Origin: Nematostella vectensis
Lineage: Eukaryota; Cnidaria; Anthozoa; Actiniaria; Edwardsiidae
Assembly (NCBI RefSeq): GCF_932526225.1
Contig: NC_064036.1
Coordinates: 11,091,181 to 11,155,180 of the forward strand
Direction: 5' to 3'
DNA length: 64,000 bases
Translations under genes and position numbers: made by a program
Shown: one piece after another, positions 1 to 10,889 of the stretch
How the letters are laid out: every line of letters starts with the position of its first letter
Position numbering within the stretch: the stretch's first letter is position 1
The notes under the pieces: model-generated
Told to the model about the DNA's origin: nothing
Databases searched by the model: none
The model's input: the letters and a program-made list of their open reading frames with translations, nothing else

Positions 1-167
1 AATATATTCTGTGGGGATATACTAAAATATCTTTCTCAAATAAGGCTGATATTAATTAGTTTTAATTGTGTCAAGCGGTGCTTACGTTTAAGTAAACATG
101 TTTATAGACAAGCTCTGCCACCTAGCAACCATCTGGCTCAGCCTACTGATCGATTAAAGTAAGGGCC

Positions 168-177
168 GTATATAAAT
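168..177 (+). promoter_or_regulatory. TATA-box candidate for the GPCR gene
   Basis: A TATA-like sequence (gtatataaat) lies about 95 bases before the first ATG of the intronless receptor. This spacing would suit a short 5' UTR. It is seen in sequence only; the transcription start is not known. Confidence 0.35.
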
Positions 178-272
178 GTAGCGGGAAGAACTGTTTTAAT
201 CTACTTGGCAGTCCTGTACCAAACGAGAAAACCACAGGAAAATAGGACTTCGTTTACTGGTTGCCTTTTTCT

Positions 273-1340
273 ATGCTTAAAATGAACGTTACCGGAATCA
301 ATACCTCAAAGTCCTGTTTGTTTTTCGAGGTGAATTCCGATCGCGACCCCTCGTTTTTTACGATGAATATAGTCGTGGCGGTACTGAATGTGATATTTGG
401 CTTTATTGCGGTGTTCGCAAATACTCTTATCATGTACGTTATCTGGAAAAATCCATTCCTTCATTCACCATCCAACACATTACTTTGCTGCCTGTCACTC
501 GCGGACTTCTTGGTAGGTCTCCTCGCCCAGCCCGCGTTTGTAATACATAAGATCGGAGAAATACTGGACGATTTTGACATTTACTGTGCTACTCGCGTTA
601 TAGCGGAGTTTGTGGGAGTACTGACAGCTAGCGTGTCTATCCTCACCCTCGCCGCCATTAGCGTGGAGAGACTTCTTGCTATACGCCTCCATCTTCGCTA
701 CAAGGAGTTAGTGACAACGTTGCGTGTCCTCAAACTTGTAGCACTCATTTGGGTGTTCGTCATACTTCTCCTAATAGCGCGTTTAGTGATAGCGAATGAG
801 AAAGTATTTTTCAGCTTTTCCTTGCCTCTTGTACTCGCTTCTCTACTTGTCACAATCGTTGCGTACATCTTCATATTCCGGGTTGTCCTGCGACATCAGT
901 CAGTAATAGAAGCCCACTCGGCAACACCAGCGAATCACCAAACCCACAACGGGCGAAGACAGACTCTGGCGTTTAACTTCCTAAAATACAAGAAGTCCAC
1001 CTTAACAATGTGCTACATCTTGGGGATCTTCCTTCTTTGTTACTTGCCAATGGTTGTAGTTGTTCTGTTACGGGGAATTGTGCAGTATTCTCTGGCCATG
1101 AAGATAGCATATTTTACATCTACTACAATAGTGAACCTGAACTCTTCCATCAACCCGGTGGTTTACTGCTGGCGAGTAACGAACATTCGATGCGCCGTCA
1201 AACGAACGCTGAGTAAGATGGTCGGTGAAAGGTGGCAGGGAGAGTTTGAACTAACGGATTTTGGTAACGCGACGAAAAGACCTCAAGGTGTTGGAAATAA
1301 TCGTGATGGGCAACTCGCCACTCAAACAACAAGCCAATAA
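273..1340 (+). CDS. Class A (rhodopsin-family) G protein-coupled receptor, intronless
   Basis: A 355-aa seven-helix receptor for the plasma membrane, in one exon. The first ATG is at 273, with an alternative at 282; the frame is open upstream only from a TTG. Seen: N-glycosylation sites at N5 and N10 in a short extracellular N-terminus; TM1 about 31-57; TM2 67-89 with LAD at 76-78; TM3 ending in E132-R133, replacing DRY; TM4 150-172; TM5 181-206; TM6 242-266 with CYLP instead of CWxP; TM7 277-300 with NPVVY at 294-298. The tail is short and Ser/Thr rich. Single-exon receptors of this kind are greatly expanded in anthozoans. The ligand cannot be predicted; the ERLLAI stretch and TM7 recall melatonin/adenosine-like cnidarian orphans. 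Confidence 0.9.
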   Translation: MLKMNVTGINTSKSCLFFEVNSDRDPSFFTMNIVVAVLNVIFGFIAVFANTLIMYVIWKNPFLHSPSNTLLCCLSLADFLVGLLAQPAFVIHKIGEILDDFDIYCATRVIAEFVGVLTASVSILTLAAISVERLLAIRLHLRYKELVTTLRVLKLVALIWVFVILLLIARLVIANEKVFFSFSLPLVLASLLVTIVAYIFIFRVVLRHQSVIEAHSATPANHQTHNGRRQTLAFNFLKYKKSTLTMCYILGIFLLCYLPMVVVVLLRGIVQYSLAMKIAYFTSTTIVNLNSSINPVVYCWRVTNIRCAVKRTLSKMVGERWQGEFELTDFGNATKRPQGVGNNRDGQLATQTTSQ

Positions 1341-3240
1341 CAAATACCATCTGATGACATGGAAATTTCATTTAACTTTTTGGCGAGCTGTACTGGCCTC
1401 AAAAACGCAAAGAGGTGTAGAGTGTATAGTCTTGCAAAGCAAGAGGACTTTTATCGTGGCTTTTGCTGCGGCTAGAGCAAAGGAAAAACTTCGAAGAAAA
1501 GACCATCGAGCGGCATCTGACCATAACTAAATAGTATACAGAAAAAGTACTTAAAAACTTTAAAGAAAGGTCGCAATCAAACAGTGTCAGAACATGATAA
1601 GCCTGTAAAAAAATCGCAATTTTCTATTTATAATATAGTGCGGAATAGAAGGAGTCAAAATCCACAAGCATTTGAAGAAAGTGTAGAGGTGAAGCGCCAT
1701 AGAATCAGCGCGGTGCTACAAGAGCGTACTGTCATGCATCTGTGAAAATTTGAACAATTGACGCCAAGTATTCAACGGATTCTTCTATATTTAGGTAATG
1801 CTCTACATGGAATAGGACTACAAAGAAAAGAAAAGAAAAGAACAGAAAAACCGCTTTGTTGTTTGTTTGTTTGTCTTTTATTTAATATAAATAAGTATAT
1901 AGTAAGCGCTTAACGCAAAAACAACAATACACACTTGCTTTTTATCTTTCTTCCCGCAATCTTCCCCTTCTATGGTGCAAAAAGTGGGTTAATGTAATAC
2001 AAATTTAAATTGATTGTGTGTATTTATTGATAAAGTGAAGGGCAAATATTTATTTGTCAAAATTGCAAAAAGAACCGTATAAGAGCTGTATACTCAAATG
2101 AATCGTGTACAAAGATATGTGTTTGTAGATGAAATGCAATATACCGTTAAGGAAAATGCATGTTAAAAATATAGCATCAAGATGTGTAAGATATGCATAT
2201 AAAAGTCAAGTAAACTGGCTTGGTTCAAGCTCACCTTGAACACCGGATGAGAAGTAGGTAGACAGCTGCTCATATAAGCCATATAACCCAAAACTAATGG
2301 GCACTCAGGCAACGAGAAATGTTGCTCATAATTTATTGCGCACAGGGGGTAAAAACTTCCGTTAAAGACCATAGAACTAAATATTGGCACGCTGGTTTAT
2401 CAAATGGCGTTCAAGATTCTCTCAACAATCTTGGCATGTCCGATACTTGTAGCATCTTTAAGGAGGGGTAGAAAATGGTCCTACGACTTTTTTTTCAAAT
2501 GCTCGCAATATTAAGCCATGCTCTAATTGCTCGCAAAAAGCATCGTAGTGCTCACCAAGGTCAAAGACTGTGCTCGTTAAAAATAGAAAATAAAAGAATA
2601 AAAAGAAAAGACAAATGACTGAATGCTCGCCATGACCATTTGCTACCACCGTTTAAACATCCCCAGCTGATATGAGGGTTACTTTCATCCCAATATTTTC
2701 CCCAATTTTCTTAACGAACCACGGGGTATATTTCACTTTTCCGGCTTTTAACTAGTTTTCTGCGCAGCAAGATCTTGCTGTCGTCTCGAGAAACGGTCTA
2801 AGACTGTAATTTTTTTAGCCCTGCTTTGATGGGTGATTTTTTTTTCGATCGCGCCCTCATAACAATAGAGGGGTTTTTTTGGAGAGCATGCCAATTTCTT
2901 CGGCCAGGTTCTGGCGCCTATTTAAGCATTAAACTGAGCTCTACATTTACCCAGGAGAGGTGCTTATTTATGTTAATATGGTTGCCTTCCTAGGACCTTG
3001 GCATAATTCTTACAAGTAACGCCTTTTGATTACTTTTTTGTGATAAAATTCACAATGCGCAATTATCACATAAAGTGTGAAAAGCTCTAACACACACGCA
3101 CATATCTTCGCGGATCAACGCCAATAATCAGTCACGAAAATTTTGAATAGGCTAGTAAAACGTTGGGCCCGATTTCACCCTCTAGACTGTAATTGTATTT
3201 GCATTGGTTTATTTGTATCTTTTTATAAGCTTAGTTAGAA
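1341..3240. other. Non-coding stretch downstream of the GPCR
   Basis: AT-rich sequence with homopolymer runs and no convincing exon or repeat. Short ORFs here (for example on the minus strand at 2163-2390 and 2458-2649) show no recognisable domain. It may be intron of the FoxO-type gene if that gene continues to the left. Confidence 0.5.
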
Positions 3241-5729
3241 TGTGTGTTAAGTCAGTGCGTATGTTAAGTCAGTACGTATGTTAAGTCAGTACGTATGTTA
3301 AGTCAGTGCGTATGTTAAGTCAATACGTATGTTAAGTCAGTACGTATGTTAAGTCAGTACGTATGTTAAGTCAGTACGTATGTTAAGTCAATACGTATGT
3401 TAAGTCAGTACGTATGTTAAGTCAGTACGTATGTTAAGTCAGTGCGTATGTTAAGTCAGTACGTATGTTAGTCAGTGCGTATGTTAAATCAGTACGTATG
3501 TTAAGTCAATACGTATGTTAAGTCAATACGTATGTTAAGCAAGTACGTATGTTAAGTCAGTACGTATGTTAAGTCAGTGCGTATGTTAAGTCAGTACGTA
3601 TGTTAGTCAGTGCGTATGTTAAGTCGTGCGTTGGTTAAGTCAGTACGTATGTTAAGTCAGTACGTATGTTAAGTCAGTGCGTATGTTAAGTCAGTACGTA
3701 TGTTAAGTCAGTGCGTATGTTAAGTCAATACGTATGTTAAGTTAGTACGTATGTTAAGTCAGTGCGTATGTTAAGTCAGTGCGTATGTTAAGTCAGTGCG
3801 TATGTTAAGCAAGTACGTATGTTAAGCAAGTACGTATGTTAAGTCAGTGCGTATGTAAAGCAAGTACGTATGTTAAGCAAGTACGTATGTTAAGCAAGTA
3901 CGTATGTCAAGTCAGTGCGTATGTTAAGTCAATACGTATGTTAAGTCAGTGCGTATGTTAAGTCAGTGCGTATGTTAAGTCAGTGCGTATGTTAAGTCAA
4001 TACGTATGTTAAGTCAATACGTATGTTAAGTCAGTGCGTATGTTAAGTCAGTGCGTATGTTAAGTCAGTGCGTATGTTAAGTCAATACGTATGTTAAGTC
4101 AGTGCGTATGTTAAGTCAGTGCGTATGTTAAGTCAGTGCGTATGTTAAGTCAGTGCGTATGTTAAGTCAGTACGTATGTTAAGTTAGTACGTATGTTAAG
4201 TCAATACGTATGTTAAGTCAGTGCGTATGTTAAGTCAGTGCGTATGTTAAGTCAGTGCGTATGTCAAGTCAGTGCGTATGTTAAGTCAATACGTATGTTA
4301 AGTCAGTGCGTATGTTAAGTCAGTGCGTATGTTAAGTCAGTGCGTATGTTAAGTCAATACGTATGTTAAGTCAGTGCGTATGTTAAGTCAGTGCGTATGT
4401 TAAGTCAGTGCGTATGTTAAGTCAGTGCGTATGTTAAGTCAATACGTATGTTAAGTCAATACGTATGTTAAGTCAGTACGTATGTTAAGTTAGTACGTAT
4501 GTTAAGTCAGTGCGTATGTTAAGTCAGTACGTATGTTAAGTCAGTGCGTATGTTAAGTCAGTACGTATGTTAAGTCAATACGTATGTTAAGTCAGTACGT
4601 ATGTTAAGTCAGTGCGTATGTTAAGTCAGTGCGTATGTTAAGTCAGTACGTATGTTAAGTTATGCGTAGGTTAAGTCAGTGCGTATGTTAAGTCAGTGCG
4701 TATGTTAAGTCAGTACGTATGTTAAGTCAGTGCGTATGTTAAGTCAGTACGTATGTTAAGTCAGTGCGTATGTTAAGCAAGTACGTATGTTAAGCAAGTA
4801 CGTATGTCAAGTCAATACGTATGTTAAGTCAGTACGTATGTTAAGTTAGTACGTATGTTAAGTTATGCGTAGGTTAAGTCAGTACGTATGTTAAGTTATG
4901 CGTAGGTTAAGTCAGTGCGTATGTTAAGTCAGTGCGTATGTTAAGTCAATACGTATGTTAAGTCAATACGTATGTTAAGTCAGTACGTATGTTAAGTTAG
5001 TACGTATGTTAAGTCAGTGCGTATGTTAAGTCAATACGTATGTTAAGTTAGTACGTATGTTAAGTCAGTACGTATGTTAAGTCAGTGCGTATGTTAAGTC
5101 AGTGCGTATGTTAAGTCAGTGCGTATGTTAAGTCAGTACGTATGTTAAGTCAATACGTATGTTAAGTCAGTACGTATGTTAAGTCAGTGCGTATGTTAAG
5201 TCAGTGCGTATGTTAAGTCAGTACGTATGTTAAGTTATGCGTAGGTTAAGTCAGTGCGTATGTTAAGTCAGTGCGTATGTTAAGTCAGTACGTATGTTAA
5301 GTCAATACGTATGTTAAGTTAGTACGTATGTTAAGTCAGTGCGTATGTTAAGTCAGTGCGTATGTTAAATCAGTACGTATGTTAAGTCAATACGTATGTT
5401 AAGTCAGTACGTATGTTAAGTCAGTGCGTATGTTAAGTCAGTACGTATGTTAAGTCAATACGTATGTTAAGTCAGTACGTATGTTAAGTCAGTGCGTATG
5501 TTAAGTCAGTACGTATGTTAAGTAAGTGCGTATGTTAAGTCAGTACGTATGATAAGTCAATACGTATGTTAAGTCAGTGCGTATGTTAAGTCAGTACGTA
5601 TGTTAAGTCAGTGCGTATGTTAAGCAAATGTGTATGTTAAGTCAGTGCGTATGTTAAGCAAGTGTTTATGTTAAGTCAGTGCGTATGTTAAGTCGTGCGT
5701 AGGTTAAGTCAGTCCGGCTAAGTCAGTAT
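3241..5729. repeat. Minisatellite, 17-bp unit, about 145 copies
   Basis: Nearly 2.5 kb is made of head-to-tail copies of gttaagtcagtacgtat. The main variants are cagtgcgtat, caatacgtat, caagtacgtat and ttatgcgtagg. The same variant orders recur along the array, suggesting blockwise amplification. 17 is not a multiple of 3 and the unit carries TAA, so it is non-coding. The array decays at the right end near 5690-5730. Confidence 0.97.
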
Positions 5730-5739
5730 TTTCACAGGG

Positions 5740-6430
5740 GGGGTGGGTCCCATAAAAACAGACAGGGGTGATCGTCGGTAAAATCAATTTGAACCCTAAG
5801 GGATAACACTTGGGGTGTGGCTAACCAGCTTAAGTGTGGTTGAAGCAATTTCCATCTCAAAGCACTAAAATAAACACTCTTTCAGTTTTACTGAATTGCA
5901 TATTTCTTTTCTGGCTACAATAATGTCCAGTTGTTACTAGGATTTGATGAGTCACTAGCGTGACTCTGACCACCCAAGAAAGAACAAAAATGAAATCTTT
6001 TATTGCCTTTGCAGTATCTCCACGGGACGTTTATTGTCGGTTTGGCTACAAATACAAGTCTGACTCATGGATTACTGACATACCAGAGTAATCTAGCTTA
6101 TGACTTGACTTTCGCCCGTAGTGGGGGGGGGGGAGGATGCACCCCCTGCACCCCACCCGGGTACTGCTTTGGAACAATTATTTTATTGTCATTTCGTGTT
6201 AGTCTATTTGGCAAAAAAATATTAGTCTTTTTTTATCAAATCAACGAAGCTCGTGTCGTTTTATTTGAAGTGTTTTACACTACTGCTAAAACAAACTCAC
6301 AATCAATAATTAAGAGAACGTTTTTCTTTTCATTTTATCTGAAATATACCGTACATTAACAGACTAAGCTGCTCCGTGCTTACACATATGTTGACTTCAC
6401 GGCGCAATGAAAGATTGGATAAGGTAAAAA
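5740..6430. other. Non-coding stretch between the satellite and a foldback element
   Basis: Contains G-rich runs (near 5738 and 6122) and AT-rich sequence. The small plus ORF at 6003-6359 crosses a G-run and has no recognisable domain. No gene supported. Confidence 0.4.
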
Positions 6431-6439
6431 GAATTTCTG

Positions 6440-6690
6440 ATTAACCAGTAGCGTAGCCTGCTAGCCGGCTCTCGTTGTGGGCTATTCGGAAATGTTTTAT
6501 TTTCGAATATTGGGAACCCTGTGCGCGGTGCGCTGGGCCGAGGATGCAAAGAAATGCATTTCTTTGCACCCTCGGCCCAGCGCACCTCGGCCTTCGCGCG
6601 CGCACAGGGTTCCCAATATTCGAAAATAAAACATTTCCGAATAGCCCACAATGAGAGCCTGCTAGAAGGCTACCAGTAGCGCTGATCTGA
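6440..6690. mobile_element. Foldback (MITE-like) element with long inverted arms
   Basis: Two arms of roughly 110-120 bp form a near-perfect palindrome centred near 6560. The outer parts contain ggctattcggaaatgtttta, followed by ttcgaatattgggaaccc, and the inner parts tgcaaagaaatgcatttctt. A diverged relative lies at about 50410-50590 with the same attcggaaatgtttt core. Overlapping ORFs on the minus strand simply read the palindrome. Non-autonomous element; superfamily not assignable. Confidence 0.8.
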
Positions 6691-6699
6691 CGAACGAAG

Positions 6700-8780
6700 C
6701 ACATGCCATTAAAATCAAACATGCTAGAGTAAGGAATATGGAGAAAGATGTTAGGTGTTAACATATGCGGTCGAAAGTATTATATCGTGCCCGTCTATTC
6801 GTCTGTGTTATTTTTAATAGCGTATCAAGCCTGTGGGCTAGCTTTCCTACGTATTTTCTGGGAAATGTTCGTTTTGGGGTTCAGAATACCTGTGCCGCAA
6901 AAATTCGAGAGCTGGGGAGGGATACCTGATACCTGTGGCGCTCTAACTTTTGCGCCCGCAGGTATTTCCGAAAACACACAGGCAGCCGATTCACAGGCAA
7001 CAGTCTATCCGAATTTCTTATCGTATCCTCCACGCCGCCTATTTATTACTATTATATAAAACTCCAACAAGTTCTTCAAGTTCAAGTTCTCAAAACCCGA
7101 GTATTCAAGGAAGATATTTTCAAATCCCCTAACCCCCCTCCTAGATCCGCTTTTATTCAGGCTACCTTCGAATATCGAATGAAAGAATTATATTTTCAGA
7201 AAACTGTACATAAAATAGACAACAGCAAATCCCAAATTAATAAATTGACGCGTTATATCTGGGAAGGGTAAGAATAACGCTTAACAGAAGAAGAATGAAG
7301 GATTGGGCATGAAGGTAAACAAATTTATTTCGTTATTATTCGAAATATTCAACATTTTATTCAACCAGCAAGTAATATCTGTCACAGCTAGAAAAAATAA
7401 ACTTGTGAAGATTATACAAATGGTATGGAGAAATGGAGAAGTGCCTTCTTTGTATGAACGCTGTAGATCTTTCTTCCTTATGATAATACATCATATTTTA
7501 TTGGGCACATTTGATGCGAATTAATATAAGATAGTTAAAAGAATACCTTTTTTCTTGTATCATAACCTGATGACAGAAACCTCTACCGAAAAAAAGATTA
7601 CTATACTTTACTAGGTTTAGTTTTTTTGGCAAGTGTAAACGTTGTACAAAATGAATGAACTGCTCTATTTCTATGAATTCTTGCAGTGACTCCAGTATTT
7701 ACAGATCATAGCCACCTTCTTTACTTATTTTTAAGGATTAGTTTACTGCAATCTTTATATTATTTTATTCATAGCTTTTTCTCATTACAGGTTGTGTCTT
7801 TATCTATCTTTTTTTTTATAATTTCGTCTTGTTTTTAGTGCAGTGAGTCCGCACTCATCACCCCTTATCACCTTGCGTAAAGCCAAACGCCAAGTGGGGA
7901 AGGGACGAGCAACAACGGAGAACATTACCAAAAAATACTTTTATGCTTATCACTCAATTCTAAACTAGGCTCAATAAAATCAGCTCGACTTTATAAGTTC
8001 CATACAATCAAAGATAAGCCCAAGACCCTATTCCTACCTTCTATAGCCAACGATGCTAGTCGTATTTTGTTGGTAAACGGCCTAAATATCTCAGACATAG
8101 TGTCGTTTCTTCGGTAAAGTTCCCCTCATTCCCCTGGAAGGGCGACTAAACTAAGCTGAGCTACCTTAAAGTGCCTTATGAGTCTGTTTATAAAAGCGTG
8201 GTTTGTGTGCCTCTAGATTTCCATCTGGGCTTCATTCGTCTCTCCTTTCGTAGTTTTTCACTGGCGAGACTCCACCACGAACGGTATGGGTTAGTCGGAT
8301 CGACGGTCCGTACAAAGCGCTGCCTCAGAGAGAGTGTATGGCGGATAGCATTCTGTATAATGGCACATGGTATACGTATCAGCTAATCGTAAAAAAGCGA
8401 AAAGTCAGGACGAAGTGTATGGTAGCTTAAGTCGTTCTCTGTTTCCATGATCCAAACAAATGAGGGTTTAAGTGTTTTGTTCACATGAAAGCTATCAGTG
8501 GGATATTACGTGACAGAATAGCACATATATGCTCTTATTCGAACACAAATTTAACTGACTATCCAAGTCCAGTAGGCCTGGAGTATGTACAAAGTAATTT
8601 GATTAATGTGAGTCATTTATATAGAGTCTGAAAAATGTATACCCTCCTTCGTAGAGGTCTCTGTGTCGCTTTTTTTCTCAACATGAAACAATCCACATAG
8701 AAACTTCTGCTATGGATGGTTGGTAACAAATGTGTTAGAGAAAATTTAGAGGATTAAAATGGAGAACCAAAACAGAATCG
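6700..8780. other. Non-coding stretch, nothing recognised
   Basis: About 2 kb of AT-rich sequence. Small ORFs (6748-7059, 7303-7524, 8171-8386, all plus) carry no known motif and start at alternative codons in part. I see no exon with homology I can name. I looked for the missing FoxO second exon (NSIRHNLSLH-type) on the minus strand and did not find it. Confidence 0.4.
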
Positions 8781-8793
8781 CAAAATATGCCAA

Positions 8794-8830
8794 CGTTTCG
8801 GACTTTTATTCAGTCCTTCTTCAGTGCTAC
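8794..8830 (-). ncRNA. Hammerhead-ribozyme-like core of a Penelope-like element remnant
   Basis: On the minus strand the sequence reads ctgaaga (8824-8818), then a stem ggact/agtcc with a 7-nt loop (8816-8800), then gaaac (8799-8795). This matches the conserved hammerhead layout CUGANGA, stem II, GAAAC. Such motifs with a very short stem III are known from Penelope-like retroelements. No reverse-transcriptase ORF is visible beside it, so this looks like a relic; stems I and III were not confirmed. Confidence 0.5.
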
Positions 8831-8839
8831 AAGGCTAGT

Positions 8840-9290
8840 TTGCAAGGGTCATCGCCAATGGGAACTGATCAATTTTTATATATTTATATCATATTGATAT
8901 CCAGCCTTTAAGGAGGTTCCCTTGAGTATACTGTTGTTTAACTTAATAAGACACCTATATCCATACGTTTTTTTGGCGATATTATTTTAGCCAAAGTTTA
9001 AAAAAATTTTAGGGGAGAAGGTGAAACCCTTGCGATCACGCTAGAATGTCAGCAAGATTCACCATTCCCAAAATCTTGACAAAGCAGTTGTTACCATGTT
9101 ATGAAACTACTTTTGAGTCTGGATCACGTGGCATGGAAGCTAAACCTTTTCGATCGCAATAAACACTCAAATGAATTAAAGCAACTGTTTAAAAAAAATA
9201 AAACGTAACGGGTATCTAGGCGCTTCTCAAGCAAAATATTTTTTTTATAAAAAAGGAACCGTTCCCCAAGTTAGGCCCCGGTCGCACTAA
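8840..9290. other. Non-coding stretch
   Basis: AT-rich sequence in the presumed intron just downstream of the forkhead exon. No coding signal or repeat recognised. Confidence 0.4.
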
Positions 9291-9307
9291 AGCCGGTGTC
9301 CACCCAC

Positions 9308-9853
9308 CTTCCAGCCCTTGGTTGAAGGTAAATGCTCGCGGTCCCGAAAATAGGACACGTTGTCAACAAACCACTCGTAGATCTGGGGCAGGGTTAGCTT
9401 CTGCTTGGTGGATTGTGTGATAGCTCTCGCTATCAGATCGGAATAGGAAGCGTTACCCCAGGGTTTTTTCTTTTCCTTTTCTTGATCATCGTATGTTGTG
9501 TCTCTACAGCTTGCCGATGCCGATACAATATCGTTGACAGCATCATGACTGAGTTGAGGTCGTTGAACTATTACCGAACATCTAATAGATCGTTGTTCTT
9601 GTTTTTCTATTTCTGCTTGCACTCTTCTCTCCTTCGCAGCCAAATTCACTATTTCGTTCGGGTGAACCACCGGTATCCGGCGACAGGCAACTTCTTGATT
9701 CTCACATTCGCGACATGGTCTACAGCACCCGTAGAAAGGAATAGTCCCGACTACAGGACAGTGGACGAACCGGTTCTCGGTTCCCGCCGAGTGATCTGGC
9801 ATGATGCGTTTAGAATCCGATACTTCGACATAGTGCATGGCATATCTCTCCAT
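9308..9853 (-). CDS. FoxO-type forkhead transcription factor, first coding exon only
   Basis: One exon of 182 codons from the ATG at 9853. Residues 131-182 (PWGNASYSDL ... TLPQIYEWFVDNVSYF ... STKGWK) are the first half of a forkhead DNA-binding domain; the WGN-SY and TL-QIYEW spellings and the extra residues before GWK are typical of the FoxO subgroup. The exon stops at AAG followed by gtgggt, right after GWK, which is where FOXO genes carry their conserved intron. The second half of the domain is not found downstream, so the gene runs leftwards out of the window or the exon is orphaned. The N-terminus (1-125) is Cys-rich around 42-57 and shows no clear RxRxxS/T Akt site, unusual for FoxO. 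It could be a divergent paralogue. Confidence 0.7.
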
Positions 9854-9929
9854 CTTTCTGTTTACAACTGCGCGAGTGCATAGGCAGCGATATACAAGAA
9901 AAAATGTTTTCAAGAGCTTTCGTGACTCT

Positions 9930-10495
9930 TGCCTTTCTGACGTTTAAGTCACGTGATATATAGGCTGGCGCGATTTGAGAGAGATGCAAAATCTCACAGC
10001 AGCCGAATAGTAACAAAATATGGGAATTGTTTGAAAAAAAAAGATAAGCTGAATTCTGTCCTGTCTTTATTTGTTATCAATTGGTCTAGCATTAGCAAAG
10101 TTTCCCTCAATTCATTGAATTCAATTAATCAATATTATTTATGTATTTTGTAACAGTTGAATGATTTTGCTCACAAGTGTGGTCAGAGGCTGCCGCGGAA
10201 GAGGGCTTGCTGTATCAACGTCATCAATCTAATCTCTCTCAGACTCATCTGGACTTTTTAAGCAACTCAGCACCAGCATTTTCCTCTCGTAATAGACTGT
10301 TACAATGAGTTCTTTTCTCGTGTTAGATTTATAAACTTTAGGTAACCACTTTTGTTTCATGACTCTATGCATAGTAAGAGACATGCTTCTTTGAAGTTCG
10401 CCGGCTTTCCTAACCAGTCACGCTCTACTAACTTTGCTTTATGAAGTATACATAACTTGATCAAGATATACGGATAACATTTTAGAACTGAGGAG
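9930..10495. other. Upstream flank of the forkhead exon
   Basis: Probable 5' flank of the FoxO-type exon. No promoter motif stands out and no exon was recognised. Confidence 0.35.
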
Positions 10496-10502
10496 AACGC
10501 TA

Positions 10503-10880
10503 CCCGACTAGCGATTGACCAAGGCAAACGCTCCCCGAATTGCGATTGACCAAGGCAAACGCTCCCCGAATTGCGATTGACCAAGGCAAACGCTCCCCGA
10601 ATTGCGATTGACCAAGGCGGGCGCTCCCCGAATAGCGATTGACCAAGGCGAGCACTCCCCGAATTGCGATTGACCAAGGCGGGCGCTCCCCGAATTGCGA
10701 TTGACCAAGGCGGGCGTTCCTCGAAACGCTATCGGCCAAGGCGGGCCCTCCCCGAAGTGCAATTGACGGGCGCTCTACGTAATGCGATTTACTCTTACCA
10801 AGGCGGGCGTTCTACGTACTACGATTGACCAAGGCGAGCGGTTGACGATCTGCGATTGAACAAGGCGAGCGGTCTATCTC
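10503..10880. repeat. Minisatellite, 31-bp unit, about 12 copies
   Basis: Tandem copies of gcgattgaccaaggc followed by aaacgctccccgaatt. The first 8 or so are near-identical; the last few (from 10740) are diverged. The overlapping minus ORFs translate the repeat in three frames and are not evidence of a protein. Confidence 0.92.
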
Positions 10881-10889
10881 GGTCTATGA

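Noticed and set aside
3241-5729. CRISPR-like array
   Set aside because: Units are contiguous 17-bp copies with no unique spacers, in a eukaryotic genome.
6397-6764. Two overlapping minus ORFs of 84 and 107 codons
   Set aside because: They translate both arms of a palindromic foldback element.
10357-10762. Overlapping minus ORFs in three frames
   Set aside because: Readings of the 31-bp minisatellite; no domain.
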